From the NCBI GenBank assembly GCA_040400085.1, contig JBBAQX010000010.1:27341-91340 (forward strand): a stretch of DNA of 64,000 nucleotides, in the 5' to 3' direction. Under the pieces are notes generated by a model. The model was given only the letters and a program-made list of their open reading frames with translations, ran no database searches and had not been told where the DNA came from. The position numbers and the translations under genes are program-made. The stretch's first letter is position 1. Each line of letters opens with the position of its first letter. This document shows positions 17,929-26,782 of the stretch, piece by piece. This stretch comes from HNR sp040400085. Its GTDB lineage: Bacteria > Actinomycetota > Actinomycetes > Actinomycetales > Microbacteriaceae.

Positions 17929-19134
17929 ATGAAAAAAATTCTGAGCAGTTTAGTTCTCGCGATCTTCGCGCTGACCGGCGCGATCATCTACAACACCGGA
18001 GCGCCGAAAGCTCAGGCGGTTTACACGTCGCAGGATATTTCGGCGGCGATCAAGAACCGGATCATCAACGGTGATTTCAAAATCTCGCAGCGCGGGACGG
18101 CATCGACCTATACGTCCTTTGCGGCCGGGACGTCTGGATATACTCTTGCGGATCGTTGGAAGATGGAAGCCGCTGGGAGCATGGGATCGACGGCCACGCT
18201 TTCGCTCTCGACCACTGGCCTTCCGACGAATCGGTATGGCTCCGCTCTGAAGGTTGTTGCGACGGCCGCAGAATCAGCCGTAGCAACGAATGAATTGCGA
18301 CAAATTACGCAATACATTGAAGGTTATAACTGCGCAGACCTTTTTGACGGATCGACGCCGATCACGGTTTCGTTCTGGCATAAGGCAACGAAGACCGGGA
18401 CTTACTGTGTTGCTTTGAACATAGTTGGTGCAACGTATTTCTGCAATCGCACGTTCACCGGATCTTCGAGTTGGACATATCAGACCGTAACATTTCCGCC
18501 TCCGCCCACGGGCCTGACGATCAATACTACTACGAGTGCGGGTCTTCAGCTCATGTTCCCGCTCTTAGCTGGAACCGATTTCAGAACATCCTCGACGGTC
18601 TGGCAGAACGTAACAACACCGTCGAATAAAATCTGCAATTCAAGTCAGGTTAATTCGTTTGATACGATCAATAACGAAGTGTGGCTTTATGAAGTTCAAC
18701 TTGAAAAAGGTGGAAGCCCTACACCGTTTGAATTCCGGCCATACGCGCAGGAACTTCGACTGGCACAGCGTTATTGCTACGCGGTAAATGGGGCGGATGG
18801 ATATTATATTTCCCCAGGAATGGGATACAAAGCTACCGCAACAACGCTAGAGCAGTGGGTTGCGTTCCCTGTTCCCATGCGCGGGACGGTGACTGGCTAT
18901 AATAATATCAGTGCATATGCATCGACAACGCCCACTGGAACCCAGATAGCTTTCAACAACGGAGGCGGATATTTGACCTTAAATTCTGGTTCGCCCGGCT
19001 TTTATCCATCTGGGCAAAAGAACGGCATCGGCTACATGGATGTAACGGCGACAACGTGGAGCGGAACACTTCAAGATCCCGGCTATTTTTTGATCGGTCC
19101 GAGCGTGATAATCATTTGGGATTCCGAACTCTAA
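17929..19134 (+). CDS. Secreted fibre-tip-like protein
   Basis: 401 residues. N-terminus MKKILSSLVLAIFALTGAII... with Ala-Gln-Ala before VYTSQD gives a clear Sec signal peptide. The rest is a paralogue of the C-terminal domain of the upstream 1760-residue protein: both have KNRIINGDFKISQRG or NRIINGDMLISQRS, then a Trp-containing strand (ADRWKME, VDRWMIE), the segment YIEGYNCADL or KIEGYNIADL, and a late FEF before a helix with QRY. This is a carbohydrate-binding-type fold common at fibre tips. It looks like a duplicated, separately exported receptor-binding module. SD TAGGAGACTCGC. Confidence 0.7.
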   Translation: MKKILSSLVLAIFALTGAIIYNTGAPKAQAVYTSQDISAAIKNRIINGDFKISQRGTASTYTSFAAGTSGYTLADRWKMEAAGSMGSTATLSLSTTGLPTNRYGSALKVVATAAESAVATNELRQITQYIEGYNCADLFDGSTPITVSFWHKATKTGTYCVALNIVGATYFCNRTFTGSSSWTYQTVTFPPPPTGLTINTTTSAGLQLMFPLLAGTDFRTSSTVWQNVTTPSNKICNSSQVNSFDTINNEVWLYEVQLEKGGSPTPFEFRPYAQELRLAQRYCYAVNGADGYYISPGMGYKATATTLEQWVAFPVPMRGTVTGYNNISAYASTTPTGTQIAFNNGGGYLTLNSGSPGFYPSGQKNGIGYMDVTATTWSGTLQDPGYFLIGPSVIIIWDSEL

Positions 19135-19144
19135 GGAGAACACC

Positions 19145-19543
19145 ATGAAGGCTTTTGTTTTTTGCTCGATTCTGTTTCTTTGCTCGGCCCTGAACGCGGC
19201 TGAGTACATCGTGATCCATGACGGCGCGACCGGCAAGGTTATGTGTATCCAGCGCACCAAGGACGGCGCCTCAATTCCAATCGCGGTGGACAATCGCGAC
19301 TACGCCGAATTCCTGAAATGGAACGCGGCGGAAAAGGCGGCTGGGCGTTCTGAAGTCGTGGTCGCCGATCGTGCGCCCGATCCAATCCCGGCGAAAGAGA
19401 TCGAACGTCGTCGCAAGCTGGCCGTTGCGCTCACGTACCTGAAGGCCATCCCGGACGCGTGGGAGAACGGGACGAACGATCAGAAAGTCATGTGGGCGAT
19501 CAAACAGGCATTGAAGGAGCTCCGGGACAACACGGACAACTGA
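19145..19543 (+). CDS. Small secreted protein
   Basis: 132 residues. Signal peptide MKAFVFCSILFLCSALNA followed by AEYIV. The mature part has a short beta start (EYIVIHDGATGKVMCI) and a helical, Lys/Arg-rich second half. It is the third consecutive gene with a signal peptide, all with the same spacing (about 11 bases) and AAGGAGA-type ribosome sites, so the three form one exported group. Function unknown; a fibre partner is possible. Confidence 0.65.
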   Translation: MKAFVFCSILFLCSALNAAEYIVIHDGATGKVMCIQRTKDGASIPIAVDNRDYAEFLKWNAAEKAAGRSEVVVADRAPDPIPAKEIERRRKLAVALTYLKAIPDAWENGTNDQKVMWAIKQALKELRDNTDN

Positions 19544-19620
19544 ATTTTACAGAGAGCTTCTACGGTTCCTTAAATAAGGGCGACTGAAATTTCGATATAG
19601 GACTCCAAGGAGTCTGATAG
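19544..19620 (+). promoter_or_regulatory. Leader of the tape measure gene
   Basis: 77 bases without a gene. The ribosome site AAGGAG lies inside the palindrome GACTCCAAGGAGTC (19602-19615), so access to it may depend on local pairing. No convincing promoter or terminator was recognised. Confidence 0.4.
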
Positions 19621-22600
19621 ATGGCCGAAGTTCGTCGCGATATTCTTCTCTCAATCCGGTCTGATTTCAACCAGGCCGGATTTTCACAAGCAAACGCAGC
19701 GCTCACCGCGCTCGAGAAGCGCGTCACAGATTTAAACTCGAAACTTAAGATCAGCATTGGGTTTGCCGGAATCAATGGCGCGGACACCGAGCTTGGTCGC
19801 ATGGCTTCTGCGGTCAAGTCCGCCGGTGGCGCAGCACGTAGCGGCGAAGCAGACTTCAAGCGATTTAGTGACGCTCTCTTGGTGCAGGAAAAACGCGCCG
19901 GAGCGGTGACCGAACAGGTTAAAGAATACCAAAAGCTTCTCGCCAACGGAAAAACGCGCACGACTTCTGTCTTTGAAGGCGGCGGAGTCAGTGCGTCCTT
20001 TACCCGCGAAACTGGCGCAAGCACGGTTGGTATCGACCTACGGAAGACCCCAGAAGCCCAGCTTGCCAAGGCGCGGGACGCCGCAATAAAAGAAGACGTC
20101 ATTCGCGACAAGGCGCGCGCAGCCCAGATTGACGCCGCGCAAGAGGCCGCCATCCGGGAAGACTTCGGTCGCGAACGCCGGCGCCAGCAACAGAACGATG
20201 CGGTTCGAGAGGCTGCCGCCAAAGAAGACGTCATTCGCGAAAAGAATCGCCAGTCTCAACTTGCCGCGGCACACGAATCCGGACTGCGCGAGAACGAAGC
20301 GCGTGAGAAGCGGGCCATTCGGACGCAATCCGCACTTCGCGCCGAGGCCGATCGCGAGGATCAAGTACGCGCGCGCAATCGGAAGTCTTTTGAAGAGGTT
20401 CGTTCTCAGCCCGGAGTTCAGACACGCCAAGGTCCCGTTCGGGTAACCGAGTCGGGCGGGTTGGTTCGTGACACAACATTGCTCGATGATCGCGGGCGTA
20501 TTATTGGAAAACTCAACGCAGAGACCGGACGTCTGTCCCTGACTCAGCGCGACCTGAATAAGGAAGTCGGCAAGTCGGGCGACAGCTTCCAGAATGCAGC
20601 GGGCAAGGTCCTTCTCTGGACCCTCGCCACCGGAGCCGTGATTGGAACGCTCGGTGCAATCCGGAACGGTATCAGCGTATTCGCTCAGGCTGAACAAGAC
20701 ACGATCGCCCTTGAGCGCGTCGGTCGCGGCTTTGGTGCAAGTCAGGATGAGATTCGCCAGAAGGCCTCACTGGTAACCGAAGAAATCTTACGCCTGAAAT
20801 CCTCGTTCGGTCAGAGCGGCGACGAAGCAGCACAAGCAGCGGTTGTCTTTGCCCGCTTAGGTCTGAGCGCCAACGAAACCCTGCTTGCCGTCAGAACGTC
20901 CATGCTGGCGGCCAACGTCGCCGGGATCGGCGCGGCGGAAGCGGCCAAGCTCTTGGCGTCGGCGATGTCTCAGTTTCAACTCAGCGCCCGGGATCTTCCC
21001 GACCTGTTGAACAAACTGAACACGTTGGAAAACACCACGCGTATTACCACCAACGACTTGCTGCAATCCATCTCCCGCACGGGCGGCGTGTTCCGCGAAG
21101 CGGGCGGCACGTTTGAACAGTTGTCTGCAATCACTGCAATCGTCGGTCAGACCACCGGCCGAACCGGTGCCGAAATCGGTAACGCGTTGAAGACGATCTC
21201 CACCCGTCTGAGTGAAACATCCGTACAAGCGAAAGTGTTCCAGCGATCGGGCGTCGTGATCGCCGGTCTAAGCGGCCAGTTAAAACCTATTGACCAAGTC
21301 CTCGCGGATCTGGTGGCAAGGTTCCAAACTCTGAGCGACGCTGAAAAGGCCGAGATCACGACGTCCATCGCCGGAGCCCGACAGAGAAACATCCTGCAGT
21401 CTGCGCTGGATAACTACTTCCAAGTGCAAGGTTCCGTCATTCGCCAGTTGCAGTCGGCGGGATCGGCCGAGCAGGAAAACGCGTTGGTGCTGGGAACCCT
21501 GAGCAGCAAAGTCAATCAGTTGCTCGCCGCGTTCGAACAACTTGCCGTAACCATCGGCCAGAGCGGACTTGGTAGCGCCCTGAAAGGGATCATCGGCTTC
21601 TTGACCACGCTCGTGAGAGGGTTCGCTGAATTTGGCACCGCTGGCGGCGTGGCTTTCACATTGCTTGGAACTGTTATTGCCGGGGTTGTGCTGAAGTCTG
21701 TTCTTGCCGCCTCGTTCTCGTTCTTTGGAATGGCCACTTCGATCAAGAATGCGAGCAACGCCACGTTGCAGTTTGTTGCCGTTCAAGCCACAGCGAACGC
21801 TCAGAACCCGCGCACGATCGCATCGAATGCAGCACTGGCGGCGAGCTATGCCGCGGTCGGTCGTGCAGCTCAGACAGCTTCGTTAGGGGCTGGCGCGGCG
21901 GCGGGCGCGGCTTCCGGCGTCAGTCTGCTTGCGCGCGCGGCGGCGGGATTGACCAGTCCTATCGGCATCGCGCTCACGGCACTGACAGTTGCAACAACGG
22001 CCGGCGCCTTCTTCCTCGGTAGTAAATCCGAAGCGTCCCAGAACGACCGCATCAACGACCAAGACATCAAGGCTGGTGGAAAGGTCAAGACTGCAGAGAA
22101 TCAGGTCAAGGCGGCGGCGGAGAGCATCCGCTTTGCCGAGAACGCCGCTCGCACGCTGAAGGTGATCGAGGATCAGGAGTCGCGCGGAGTCACGATTTCG
22201 AAGTCCAACCTGGACACCAAGCGCCAGATTTACCAGAACATCACCCAACTGTTCGGACTGACTACGCAGGAAATTGAACGCGCCAACGCATCCGAATTGA
22301 ATTCGGCTGAAGTAACCGCGATTGTCGAGCGTCTCAAGCGCAAAGAGATTCAAGAGACCAGCGCGCTTCGAAAAGCACTCGAAGATAAAGCGCTTACAAA
22401 CGCTCGTCAGCAAATCGAAGAAGTCGAGAAGCTGACCCGTTTGAAGATCGAGAGAAAAAATATTTTAAAAAACCCGGGGTTGAAGGGCGCGTTTGGTCCG
22501 GGAGTTCAGGCAGATTTAAAAGCAGATCTAAAGGAAAAAGACGACGCAATTGCTGCATCAGAGGAGCGTCTCAATCAGCTTAGGGAAAAGACCAACGCAT

Positions 22601-23892
22601 CGCTTGCAGAGATTGACAAGCCGCAACAGGATAAGGATGCCGCTCTAAATTTTGAGGCTCTGAAGGAATTCAAAAGAGAGCTGACCGAGCTAGATAAAAA
22701 GACCAAGTTGAAGTTCCTGATTGATACAGAGCTTGCCGAGAAGTCCGCAGACAAGGTCAACGCAGAGCTTGCTCAGACGATTACGTTGCTTCATTTGCTC
22801 GAGAATCGAAAGGAAAAGATCCCCGTCGCCGCCGTCGAACAGCGCGATGAGATCGAAGAGCAGATTGAAAAGCTCGGTGACAAGGCCAATGAGTTGCTCG
22901 CCCGCCGAAGCTTGGAAGGATTGCGCGACTCGATCAAGAAAGCGCGGGACATTTTCTCCAATGAATTCAAGCGCGGTCTGAATCTTCGCGACGAGTTGAC
23001 GAACCTGAGCGTCGGCAATGGCCCTGAACTGACCAAGGATATTCGTCAGGCGGAAGCGCGCATCAAGGCCGAGAAGGATACGGTCACGGCGTTGGATGCG
23101 GCACTGACAAAGGCGCGCCAAGCTCCGGAAAACGAAAGTCAGAGCGACCGCGCCGGCCGCGTTGCGCGCGCTGCGGAAATCGAAAACCAACTCCTTCAGG
23201 CGCGCGAGCGTTTGCAGGATAGGGTTGTCGATAAGACGACGGCCCAGCTTCGCACCATCCAGCGCATCGGTGAAGAACAGCGCCGACAGTTGGACAGCAC
23301 GCGAAAAGAACTGGCCGGTCTTTCCGACGAAGAATTGCTCAAGACGCGCATTCTTGCGAGCCGCGTCCAGAGCGGGGAGCGCAAGCCTTTCACGCAAGAG
23401 CAATTCCTGAACCTCGATCAGGGAACGCGCGGTCTCGTGTCGCGCTTCGACAACCTTTTCCCGGGCCAGCAACTCACGCCGGACCTTCGCCTTGGATTCG
23501 ACAACAAGTCTTTCCTGAAACAGGAACGTCCGCCGCTCGTGGATCCCAGCTTCGAAGCGTTCCGAAAACAGGCCTCGAGCCAGATCAATGCGCCCGTCGA
23601 TGCGATCCTCGGCCAAGAAAATCGGTTCATTCAGGCCGATCGCGTCGTCATCCAGAACAACGGAGCGGCACCGCGGGGAGGCGAACCTCCCGAGGCTGCG
23701 CAAGCCGTCGCACAGCCACCTGCCGGGGCGCTGAATATCGGCGTGAACGTGGACGGGATTGAAGTCCCTCTCGAGCGGATCACAAATGGACTCTCGGTAC
23801 TGATCACGCAGCAGATTCAAAAGGTCATCAACACGAACGTTGAACGTGTCGATCGAACCATCAAGTCGAACGCGCCAGTCAGGAGTCGGTAA
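19621..23892 (+). CDS. Tail tape measure protein
   Basis: 1423 residues. Long coiled-coil N-terminal third rich in Arg, Glu and Ala (repeats of IREDxxR/REKNR), then a conserved region of the TP901-type tape measure family: LASAMSQFQLSARDLPDLLNK...TTNDLLQSISRTGGVF...EQLSAITAIVGQTTGRTGAEIG. Two hydrophobic stretches follow (around residues 680-705 and 775-805), as in other tape measure proteins that enter the host membrane, then more coiled coil. Length would set a tail of roughly 200 nm if the usual 0.15 nm per residue holds. It is an ATG gene behind AAGGAGT, coupled to the next by TAATG. Confidence 0.9.
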   Translation: MAEVRRDILLSIRSDFNQAGFSQANAALTALEKRVTDLNSKLKISIGFAGINGADTELGRMASAVKSAGGAARSGEADFKRFSDALLVQEKRAGAVTEQVKEYQKLLANGKTRTTSVFEGGGVSASFTRETGASTVGIDLRKTPEAQLAKARDAAIKEDVIRDKARAAQIDAAQEAAIREDFGRERRRQQQNDAVREAAAKEDVIREKNRQSQLAAAHESGLRENEAREKRAIRTQSALRAEADREDQVRARNRKSFEEVRSQPGVQTRQGPVRVTESGGLVRDTTLLDDRGRIIGKLNAETGRLSLTQRDLNKEVGKSGDSFQNAAGKVLLWTLATGAVIGTLGAIRNGISVFAQAEQDTIALERVGRGFGASQDEIRQKASLVTEEILRLKSSFGQSGDEAAQAAVVFARLGLSANETLLAVRTSMLAANVAGIGAAEAAKLLASAMSQFQLSARDLPDLLNKLNTLENTTRITTNDLLQSISRTGGVFREAGGTFEQLSAITAIVGQTTGRTGAEIGNALKTISTRLSETSVQAKVFQRSGVVIAGLSGQLKPIDQVLADLVARFQTLSDAEKAEITTSIAGARQRNILQSALDNYFQVQGSVIRQLQSAGSAEQENALVLGTLSSKVNQLLAAFEQLAVTIGQSGLGSALKGIIGFLTTLVRGFAEFGTAGGVAFTLLGTVIAGVVLKSVLAASFSFFGMATSIKNASNATLQFVAVQATANAQNPRTIASNAALAASYAAVGRAAQTASLGAGAAAGAASGVSLLARAAAGLTSPIGIALTALTVATTAGAFFLGSKSEASQNDRINDQDIKAGGKVKTAENQVKAAAESIRFAENAARTLKVIEDQESRGVTISKSNLDTKRQIYQNITQLFGLTTQEIERANASELNSAEVTAIVERLKRKEIQETSALRKALEDKALTNARQQIEEVEKLTRLKIERKNILKNPGLKGAFGPGVQADLKADLKEKDDAIAASEERLNQLREKTNASLAEIDKPQQDKDAALNFEALKEFKRELTELDKKTKLKFLIDTELAEKSADKVNAELAQTITLLHLLENRKEKIPVAAVEQRDEIEEQIEKLGDKANELLARRSLEGLRDSIKKARDIFSNEFKRGLNLRDELTNLSVGNGPELTKDIRQAEARIKAEKDTVTALDAALTKARQAPENESQSDRAGRVARAAEIENQLLQARERLQDRVVDKTTAQLRTIQRIGEEQRRQLDSTRKELAGLSDEELLKTRILASRVQSGERKPFTQEQFLNLDQGTRGLVSRFDNLFPGQQLTPDLRLGFDNKSFLKQERPPLVDPSFEAFRKQASSQINAPVDAILGQENRFIQADRVVIQNNGAAPRGGEPPEAAQAVAQPPAGALNIGVNVDGIEVPLERITNGLSVLITQQIQKVINTNVERVDRTIKSNAPVRSR

Positions 23893-24935
23893 TGGCAACG
23901 TCGGTAGCTACCGTTAAATACGGGACTTACACATTCGCGACCGTTCCTCAGATTGGAATTCGCGACAATAAGAAATTACTTGGCGCGAGCACGTTCGGAA
24001 ACGGAAACATCGAACGCTCGATCACGCTCAAGGGCAAGCTGATCGGCGTGGACTTTAACTCTGTCCAGACGAAAATCTGGGCGCTTCAGGCCGCCTTTGC
24101 TAAGGCGGGCCAGGCGCTCTACATCCACGACGGCACTTCGATCCGGATCAACAACGAGATCGTCCAGCCAGTTTCCGTAGAGATCCCGGAAGACTGGCAT
24201 CAGTACGAAGCGGAATTCACCATTCGTCTGAACTACTTCCCGCTGACAGATACCCACTACAACCCCATCACGGTCAGTTATGGGTCCTACACATTCTCCC
24301 CAATCCCGGCGATGGGTCGCGAGTACACCGTCAATCGAAACTCGGAATACGCTTCACGCGATTCAACCAAGGTTGGTATCACACTGCAAGGGTTCATCGA
24401 CAAGGGTTCTGTGTCGGCAAACTTTACGGAGTGGAATGCGCTCGTCGCCGCGCTTGCGTCGGATGGACTTCTTACCTACGGACCGTTCGTCCAGAGCGTG
24501 CGCGTAAACAAGGCCAGTTACGACCCTGACGTCACCGATCGCCGACTGTCGTACAACCTGGGCTTCGACTACGACGAGGGCGTAGGCGTGGACGGCGTCA
24601 AGAAAATGACGTCCACCCGAAGCATCGTCAATCAAGAGCGCGTTGCAATTCACCACATTCCATTTGTTGATGATGCCGTCATTCAGCGCATTGGACGCGC
24701 GGGAGCCCAGATCACGGCCAATGGATCGGTTGTGGCTGACACGATCGCCAACGCGCGCACGGCTGCGGCTGCCGAGATCGCCTCGCAATTCCCCTCTGCC
24801 AGCGGTTCCGTGGAGACTCAGCGAAACATTACCGAAGATATTGATGGAAAGCGGGTGGAGTGGAGCGTCAATCGCTTCTACCCGATTCCGGCCCTGACAG
24901 GCGGAGTGTACGGCGGGAACCCAGTCTTCTCATAG
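23892..24935 (+). CDS. Distal tail or baseplate protein with duplicated domain
   Basis: 347 residues starting in a TAATG overlap with the tape measure gene. Two related units begin with KYGTYTFATVPQIG and SYGSYTFSPIPAMG, each followed by an R-S-I-T-L or V-G-I-T-L strand and further beta sequence, so the protein contains a tandem repeat of one domain. Direct linkage to the tape measure fits a distal tail protein that begins the baseplate. The C-terminal 80 residues contain a helical Ala-rich stretch. Family membership could not be fixed by eye. Confidence 0.6.
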   Translation: MATSVATVKYGTYTFATVPQIGIRDNKKLLGASTFGNGNIERSITLKGKLIGVDFNSVQTKIWALQAAFAKAGQALYIHDGTSIRINNEIVQPVSVEIPEDWHQYEAEFTIRLNYFPLTDTHYNPITVSYGSYTFSPIPAMGREYTVNRNSEYASRDSTKVGITLQGFIDKGSVSANFTEWNALVAALASDGLLTYGPFVQSVRVNKASYDPDVTDRRLSYNLGFDYDEGVGVDGVKKMTSTRSIVNQERVAIHHIPFVDDAVIQRIGRAGAQITANGSVVADTIANARTAAAAEIASQFPSASGSVETQRNITEDIDGKRVEWSVNRFYPIPALTGGVYGGNPVFS

Positions 24936-24942
24936 GTTTAAC

Positions 24943-25368
24943 GTGAACGAACCGACGAACGCCATGACACGGAACGAAGGCACCGGCGCCATGGAAGTGC
25001 GCTGGGACGCTCCGTCAATTGGCGTTGTCGATTACTACGACGTCTACATTTCGACCGAGTCGACCGGGACGTTTGAGAAGGCCAACCTTAAGCCGATCGA
25101 GGGGACTTATTGCAAGATCCCAAACCTTGAATTCGGGGCGACGGTTTTTTGCAAGGTGCGCGGGGTTGATGCGGATGGGGTGGAAGGACCACTGTCGGCG
25201 CTGGCCGTTGATGCCGACTGCCTACCGATCGGAGATCCAGAGCCCGTCGAGATCACACTTCGCGTCACCGGCCCAGTGGGTGACGTCATTCCCAAAAACG
25301 CAATCTTTGCGGCAGTCTGTAATGAGCAGGTTGTCGCCTTCCGAGTTTTGGACGAACACACGCTTTAG
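24943..25368 (+). CDS. Fibronectin type III-like tail protein
   Basis: 141 residues, GTG start. The first 90 residues match a fibronectin type III fold: MEVRWDAP, DYYDVYIST, then CKIPNLEFGATVFCKVRGVDADG. Such domains are common on phage tails and may bind surface glycans weakly. The end is a short beta stretch. Sits between baseplate candidates. Confidence 0.65.
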   Translation: MNEPTNAMTRNEGTGAMEVRWDAPSIGVVDYYDVYISTESTGTFEKANLKPIEGTYCKIPNLEFGATVFCKVRGVDADGVEGPLSALAVDADCLPIGDPEPVEITLRVTGPVGDVIPKNAIFAAVCNEQVVAFRVLDEHTL

Positions 25369-25376
25369 GAGTCACC

Positions 25377-26081
25377 ATGCACGTCAATTCTATTCCCGAT
25401 GTTCTATTCCTGAACGAGGCCGCGCATATTCCGGTGTACCTTCAGAATACAGCCGGGACTTCGCCGGTCACCGGGATCTCGTATGGCATCCTCGATATTC
25501 GCTACTCCCGACTGAGCGACTCGAGTCTCAATCAGTTCGTCCCCTCGACCACGAACTGGTCTGAGCGCGGGCGCGGGTTCTATAAGCTGATGATGCCCAG
25601 CTCGGTCTTCAATGAAGAAGGCATGTTCGAGCTTTTGATCACGCCGGCCAGTGGTGCGGATCTCTTCGTGGCGACCGGCGCAATCAAGACGCGTGTGGTA
25701 GATGACATCCTCGAACACACCGCCAGTGGTTACGCCGAGAACACGGTCGGCAATCTGATCTTCGAAGCCGGAAAGACCTACGAAGTCTTCTCGAGCGCCC
25801 AGTACAACGCCGAGACCGACACGTTCAGCGTCACGGCGTGGATCCACCTGAACGGCGAGCGCGTCACGACGCCGACAAGTTGCCGCGTCATCATCAAGGA
25901 TATGGATGCCGGGACCACGATCTTCGATCAGGTTTCAACCTCTCCGGACGGCAACGGAATCTTTTACCTCGAGCAAACCGGGATTGTCCTGGCAGACAAG
26001 CTGAATCTGGCCGCGATCGCGCGCATTACGGTCGATGGTGAAGACCACAACAGTCACGACGGAGTCATCACGTTTAACTAA
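25377..26081 (+). CDS. Baseplate region beta-rich protein
   Basis: 234 residues, ATG behind TAGGAGTCACC. Beta-rich, with a helix near residue 120 (HTASGYAENTVGNLIFEAG) and two similar halves of strands. Ends in a TAATG overlap with the next gene. No enzyme motif is seen. Context suggests a baseplate or tail-tip component. Confidence 0.5.
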   Translation: MHVNSIPDVLFLNEAAHIPVYLQNTAGTSPVTGISYGILDIRYSRLSDSSLNQFVPSTTNWSERGRGFYKLMMPSSVFNEEGMFELLITPASGADLFVATGAIKTRVVDDILEHTASGYAENTVGNLIFEAGKTYEVFSSAQYNAETDTFSVTAWIHLNGERVTTPTSCRVIIKDMDAGTTIFDQVSTSPDGNGIFYLEQTGIVLADKLNLAAIARITVDGEDHNSHDGVITFN

Positions 26082-26416
26082 TGAAACTCACAGATCTCAA
26101 CGCATCATTCGTGGGCGCTGGTGGCCCCGGAGTTTCGAACGCCGATGGAAGTCCGGTAGAAGAGCGACACGGCGTCGGCGTGAGCTTCGACTGTCCGTGT
26201 GGTTGCGATAGTCCGTGTTTTGTTTGCTTTACAAATCCGCTCGACGGAAAGCCTGCTTATGACCCGCGCGTTACGTGGGAGCGCGTCGGAGATACGCTCG
26301 AAACCCTCACGCTCACGCCGTCCATTCTTCGCGTGAAGTGGAAAGACCAAAAGGGCGTCGAGCACGGATGTGGCTGGCACGGCTACATCACCAACGGCGA
26401 GGTGTCGACCGTCTAA
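26081..26416 (+). CDS. DUF6527-like Cys/His protein
   Basis: 111 residues. Cys-rich N-terminal part (CPCGCDSPCFVCF), then WERVGDTLETLTLTPSI and a final GCGWHGYITNGEV. The pattern of an early Cys pair, a TPSI strand and a closing C-G-W-H-G-x-I-x-x-G matches small proteins of the DUF6527 type found in phages; the Cys and His probably bind zinc. TAATG overlaps at both ends tie it tightly to the baseplate genes. Confidence 0.6.
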   Translation: MKLTDLNASFVGAGGPGVSNADGSPVEERHGVGVSFDCPCGCDSPCFVCFTNPLDGKPAYDPRVTWERVGDTLETLTLTPSILRVKWKDQKGVEHGCGWHGYITNGEVSTV

Positions 26417-26781
26417 TGAGCACATACGTGATGTCCTTACGCTCAAGCAAGGCTGTATTCCTCCGGCGCGCGCGGCTGGCGGAGTCGGTCATGTCATCGG
26501 CAAGGCGCCGCGGTCGGTCGCTGGTCTCAAGCGGCGAGCTCTTCATCACCACGAATTCAGTTCTCATGAGCGCGGTCGCGGTGCGCGTGGGTGGCGCTTA
26601 CGACTTTGCGTCCGGTGTTTTTCAGTGGGTCTCGCGAGATCGGCTTGTCACGATCACAAACGAGACGGCCTGTACTGGCGGAATGACCCCGACTGGCGGC
26701 GGCCCCGGCACAACGATCACTCGGATTTTCAACAAGCATCCGAACCCGAGCACGATTCTGATTAAAGACGAAGAGGTTTAA
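26416..26781 (+). CDS. Tail region hypothetical protein
   Basis: 121 residues from ATG 26416 in a TAATG overlap; the frame is open further upstream but the overlap fixes the start. Basic N-terminal half (RRARLAESVMSSARRRGRS), then a Gly-rich turn region. No recognised family. It is one base away from the hub gene and probably belongs to the baseplate. Confidence 0.5.
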   Translation: MSTYVMSLRSSKAVFLRRARLAESVMSSARRRGRSLVSSGELFITTNSVLMSAVAVRVGGAYDFASGVFQWVSRDRLVTITNETACTGGMTPTGGGPGTTITRIFNKHPNPSTILIKDEEV

Positions 26782-26782
26782 C

